Below, in pieces: positions 13,347 through 15,456 of a stretch of DNA of 15,456 nucleotides. The position numbers and the translations under genes were made by a program. The notes beneath the pieces were generated by a model. That model was not told where the DNA came from. It saw only the letters and a list, made by a program, of their open reading frames with translations, and did not search any database. The stretch is from NCBI GenBank assembly GCA_011620245.1, contig WOZN01000415.1:1-15456 (forward strand), read 5' to 3'. The first letter of the stretch is position 1, and each line of letters begins with the position of its first letter. The stretch comes from Acidovorax sp. (GTDB taxonomy: Bacteria > Pseudomonadota > Gammaproteobacteria > Burkholderiales > Burkholderiaceae_C).

Positions 13347-15245
13347 TCAGGAAGAAAGCGCTGACCAGCGCTCCAGTGCCGCCATCAGCTGCTCCTCGAT
13401 TGCCCCTTCGCGTGCATGGAGTGCGGCGGCCCGGGCGGCGTCCTGGCTGTACAGCTGGCCGTCAGCGAGCTCGTCCTGCAGGGCTTTTTGCTCGGCCTCC
13501 AGATCGGCAATCTGTTGTGGCAGCTGTTCCAGTTCGCGCTGCTCTTTGTAGCTAAGTTTCTTTTTTGATGGCTGCTCAGGCTTTTCTGATGAGCGCTCAG
13601 GGGTGATTTTGGTTGAGGCATCTGTCGCGCTCTCCCGTAGCGCGGGGGCAGATGCTGCCAGGGCGCGGCTTCGCTTGGATTGAATAAGCCAGTCCTGCAC
13701 CCCGCCCTCGTACTCACGCCAGTTGCCATCGCCTTCGAAAGCGATCGTGCTGGTCACCACGTTGTCCAGGAAGGTGCGGTCGTGGCTGACCAGAAACACG
13801 GTGCCATCGTAAGATTCCAGCAGGTCTTCCAGCAAGTCCAGTGTGTCGATATCCAGGTCGTTAGTGGGCTCATCGAGCACCAGCACATTGGCCGGACGCG
13901 CAAAAAGGCGCGCCAGCAAAAGCCGGTTGCGCTCTCCACCGGAAAGAGACCTCACAGGCGAATGCGCCCTTGCAGGGGAAAACAGGAAATCGCTCAGGTA
14001 GCTTTTGACGTGCTTGCGCTGTCCACCAATCTCAATCCACTCGCTTCCGGGACTGATGAAGTCTTCCAGGGTGGCGTCGAGGTTGATGGCGTGCCGCATC
14101 TGGTCAAAATATGCGACTTGCAGGTTGGCGCCCTGGCGTATCTGTCCTGCATCGGGCTGCAGTTCACCCAGAATGAGCTTGAGCAAGGTGGTCTTGCCGG
14201 CACCATTCGGACCAATCAGCCCGACCTTGTCGCCGCGCAGGATGGTCGCGCTGAAGTTTCGAACAATGGTCTTGTCGCCGAACGCCTTGCTGACCCCGGT
14301 CAGCTCGGCCACGATCTTGCCCTGATAGCCGTTTTGCGAACCCGTGGCCACGTCCATCTTGACGCTTCCCACCACGTTCCGCCGTGCTTCACGGCGCGCG
14401 CGCAGGTGTTCAAGCCGCGTGATCCGGCTTTGGCTGCGTGTGCGCCGTGCTTCCACGCCCCTGCGAATCCATACTTCTTCCTGCGCCAGCAATTTGTCTG
14501 CTTTGGCGGAAATCACGGCCTCTTGTGCGAGTTGCTCTTCCTTCTGTACAAGATACTGGGCGAAGTTACCCGGATAGGAGCGCAACTGCCCGCGGTCCAG
14601 TTCCACAATTCGCGTGGCCACCCGGTCCAGAAAGGCCCGATCGTGGGTGATGGTGACCACGCTGCCTGGAAAATCCAGCAGCAAGTCTTCAAGCCATTCG
14701 ATGGAGTCCAGATCCAGATGGTTGGTGGGCTCGTCCAGCAGCAGCACATCCGGCCGTGCCACCAGGGCCTGGGCTAGGGCGACGCGCTTTTTTGTACCTC
14801 CGGAGAGGGTGCCTACGATGGCCTCCGGGTCCAGGTGCAGGCGATGCAGCGTCTCTTCGACGCGCTGCTCCCAGTTCCAGGCGTCGTAGGCCTCAATCAC
14901 AGACTGCAGCGCATCCAGATCAAGCCCCTCCGCCCCGGACAGGTACTGGTCTCTGACGGCAATCACATGCTGCAAGCCCTCTGAAGCCGCCTTGAATATG
15001 GTGGCCTGCGGATCAAGGGACGGCTCCTGCGCAACATAGGCGATGCGCACGCCTTGCTGGACTTGGAGGGTGCCATCATCTGGCTTGGCCAATCCCCCCA
15101 GAATCTTGAGCAGCGAGGACTTGCCTGCGCCATTTCGTCCGATGAGGCCTACGCGCTCCGCACTTTCAAGGGAAAAGCTAGCGTGGTCCAGCAGTGCGAC
15201 ATGCCCAAATGCGAGTTGGGCGTCCAGTAAGGTGATAAGTGCCAT
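13347..15245 (-). CDS. uup: ABC-F family ATPase Uup
   Basis: Uup belongs to the soluble ABC-F ATPases, which act on ribosomes or nucleic acids rather than in transport; E. coli Uup affects precise excision of transposons and ribosome function. The 632-residue product has two ATPase modules. Module 1: Walker A GRNGAGKSS (36-44), signature LSGGTKKR (147-154), Walker B with DEPTNHLD (171-178). Module 2: Walker A GPNGAGKTT (345-353), LSGGERNR (434-441), DEPTNDLD (458-465). The charged inter-domain linker lies at about 230-300. The C-terminal part (about 520-632) is a Ser/Pro/Lys-rich tether followed by a coiled coil, the Uup-type DNA-binding domain. The ATG at 15245 sits in a small palindrome and has no clear Shine-Dalgarno sequence. 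Confidence 0.93.
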   Translation of the reverse strand: MALITLLDAQLAFGHVALLDHASFSLESAERVGLIGRNGAGKSSLLKILGGLAKPDDGTLQVQQGVRIAYVAQEPSLDPQATIFKAASEGLQHVIAVRDQYLSGAEGLDLDALQSVIEAYDAWNWEQRVEETLHRLHLDPEAIVGTLSGGTKKRVALAQALVARPDVLLLDEPTNHLDLDSIEWLEDLLLDFPGSVVTITHDRAFLDRVATRIVELDRGQLRSYPGNFAQYLVQKEEQLAQEAVISAKADKLLAQEEVWIRRGVEARRTRSQSRITRLEHLRARREARRNVVGSVKMDVATGSQNGYQGKIVAELTGVSKAFGDKTIVRNFSATILRGDKVGLIGPNGAGKTTLLKLILGELQPDAGQIRQGANLQVAYFDQMRHAINLDATLEDFISPGSEWIEIGGQRKHVKSYLSDFLFSPARAHSPVRSLSGGERNRLLLARLFARPANVLVLDEPTNDLDIDTLDLLEDLLESYDGTVFLVSHDRTFLDNVVTSTIAFEGDGNWREYEGGVQDWLIQSKRSRALAASAPALRESATDASTKITPERSSEKPEQPSKKKLSYKEQRELEQLPQQIADLEAEQKALQDELADGQLYSQDAARAAALHAREGAIEEQLMAALERWSALSS

Positions 15246-15254
15246 GATGGCACT
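15238..15254. promoter_or_regulatory. palindrome over the uup start codon
   Basis: agtgccat (15238-15245) and atggcact (15247-15254) are exact inverse copies around one base, with partial continuation outward (gata on one side, gattatc on the other). The uup start codon (15243-15245 on the minus strand) lies in one arm, so an mRNA hairpin would cover it, or the DNA palindrome could bind a dimeric regulator. Confidence 0.4.
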
Positions 15255-15293
15255 GATTATCAGGGGTGACCACAGATTGCTTGGATGTTCGGC

Positions 15294-15456
15294 CTAAGCA
15301 ATGTAGCGCGAAGTCCGCTTCCTCTGCACAACGAAGTCGTCAGCCGCAGGCTTCCGTTGAAGACACTGCCCAGAAGTTCGTAGCGCGCGCAGGCTTCGGA
15401 TGCGCCAGCTTCCCATGCTATGCTCACAGGCTTCGCTCCTCAGAGGCGCCCCTGGT
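15294..15456 (-). CDS. possible 3' end of an unrecognised gene at the window edge
   Basis: On the minus strand a frame is open from the right edge to a TAG at 15294-15296, giving 53 residues ending DDFVVQRKRTSRYIA, 48 nt before uup and on the same strand. The length is not significant in GC-rich DNA, third-position GC seems lower than in the neighbouring genes, and I recognise no family. The same stretch contains caggcttc three times (15347, 15390 and 15427 on the plus strand), which suggests repeat-like non-coding DNA as the alternative. Confidence 0.2.
   Translation of the reverse strand, partial: PGAPLRSEACEHSMGSWRIRSLRALRTSGQCLQRKPAADDFVVQRKRTSRYIA

Noticed and set aside
15294..15456. 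Integron attC-like site suggested by GGCCTAAGC near 15291
   Set aside because: No matching inverse core site and no attC-like paired arms were found in the following bases.
1..15456. CRISPR array, tRNA or rRNA genes, prophage or complete insertion sequence
   Set aside because: No regularly spaced repeats, cloverleaf sequence, rRNA signature, integrase or transposase frame was seen anywhere in the window.

Overview
The window is GC-rich and densely coded. It holds a flagellar export/switch gene block and a complete chemotaxis operon. The gene order (fliLMNOPQR; then cheY-cheA-cheW-cheR-cheD-cheB), the protein sequences and a REP-like palindrome of the CCTGTCGAAGGGC/CTTCGACAGG type suggest a motile betaproteobacterium of the Burkholderiales, most likely Comamonadaceae (Acidovorax-like). 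That placement is inference from recognised protein styles, not from a search.

Layout. Positions 1-414 hold no convincing gene: there is a small GC hairpin, a 25-bp-arm palindrome (196-247) and a leader before fliL. Positions 415-4779 (+) are a tight flagellar operon, fliL-fliM-fliN-fliO-fliP-fliQ-fliR, with overlapping or nearly abutting genes except for an odd 156-nt gap before fliR. Positions 4789-6527 (-) are a two-component pair, a soluble histidine kinase with an N-terminal receiver domain and a NarL/FixJ-type response regulator; it converges on fliR with only 9 nt between stop codons and diverges from the chemotaxis operon. Positions 6703-13282 (+) are the chemotaxis operon: a short CheZ-like protein, cheY, cheA, cheW, cheR, cheD, cheB. 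Positions 13347-15245 (-) encode the ABC-F ATPase Uup, convergent with cheB. The last 210 nt contain only a weak open frame running off the edge.

How the genes work together. FliP/Q/R (with FliO as assembly factor) form the export gate of the flagellar type III secretion apparatus. FliM/FliN form the switch and FliL links the basal body to the stator. CheA, coupled to receptors by CheW, phosphorylates CheY. CheY-P docks on FliM, whose N-terminal LSQEEVDALL motif is visible, and reverses rotation. The short CheZ-like protein carries the D-x-x-x-Q phosphatase signature and probably dephosphorylates CheY-P. CheR, CheB and CheD adapt the receptors. No methyl-accepting receptor gene lies in the window.

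Most of the window is well-understood biology, and I found no new multi-gene system. The observations most worth checking are: a group-II-intron-like 5' end with competing hairpins in the leader of the chemotaxis operon; a shared GSV(E/D)LF C-terminal tail on the CheZ-like protein and CheD; the receiver-kinase/regulator pair wedged between the flagellar and chemotaxis operons; a long inverted repeat between cheA and cheW; a perfect hairpin inside the 5' end of cheR; and the fliQ-fliR gap.
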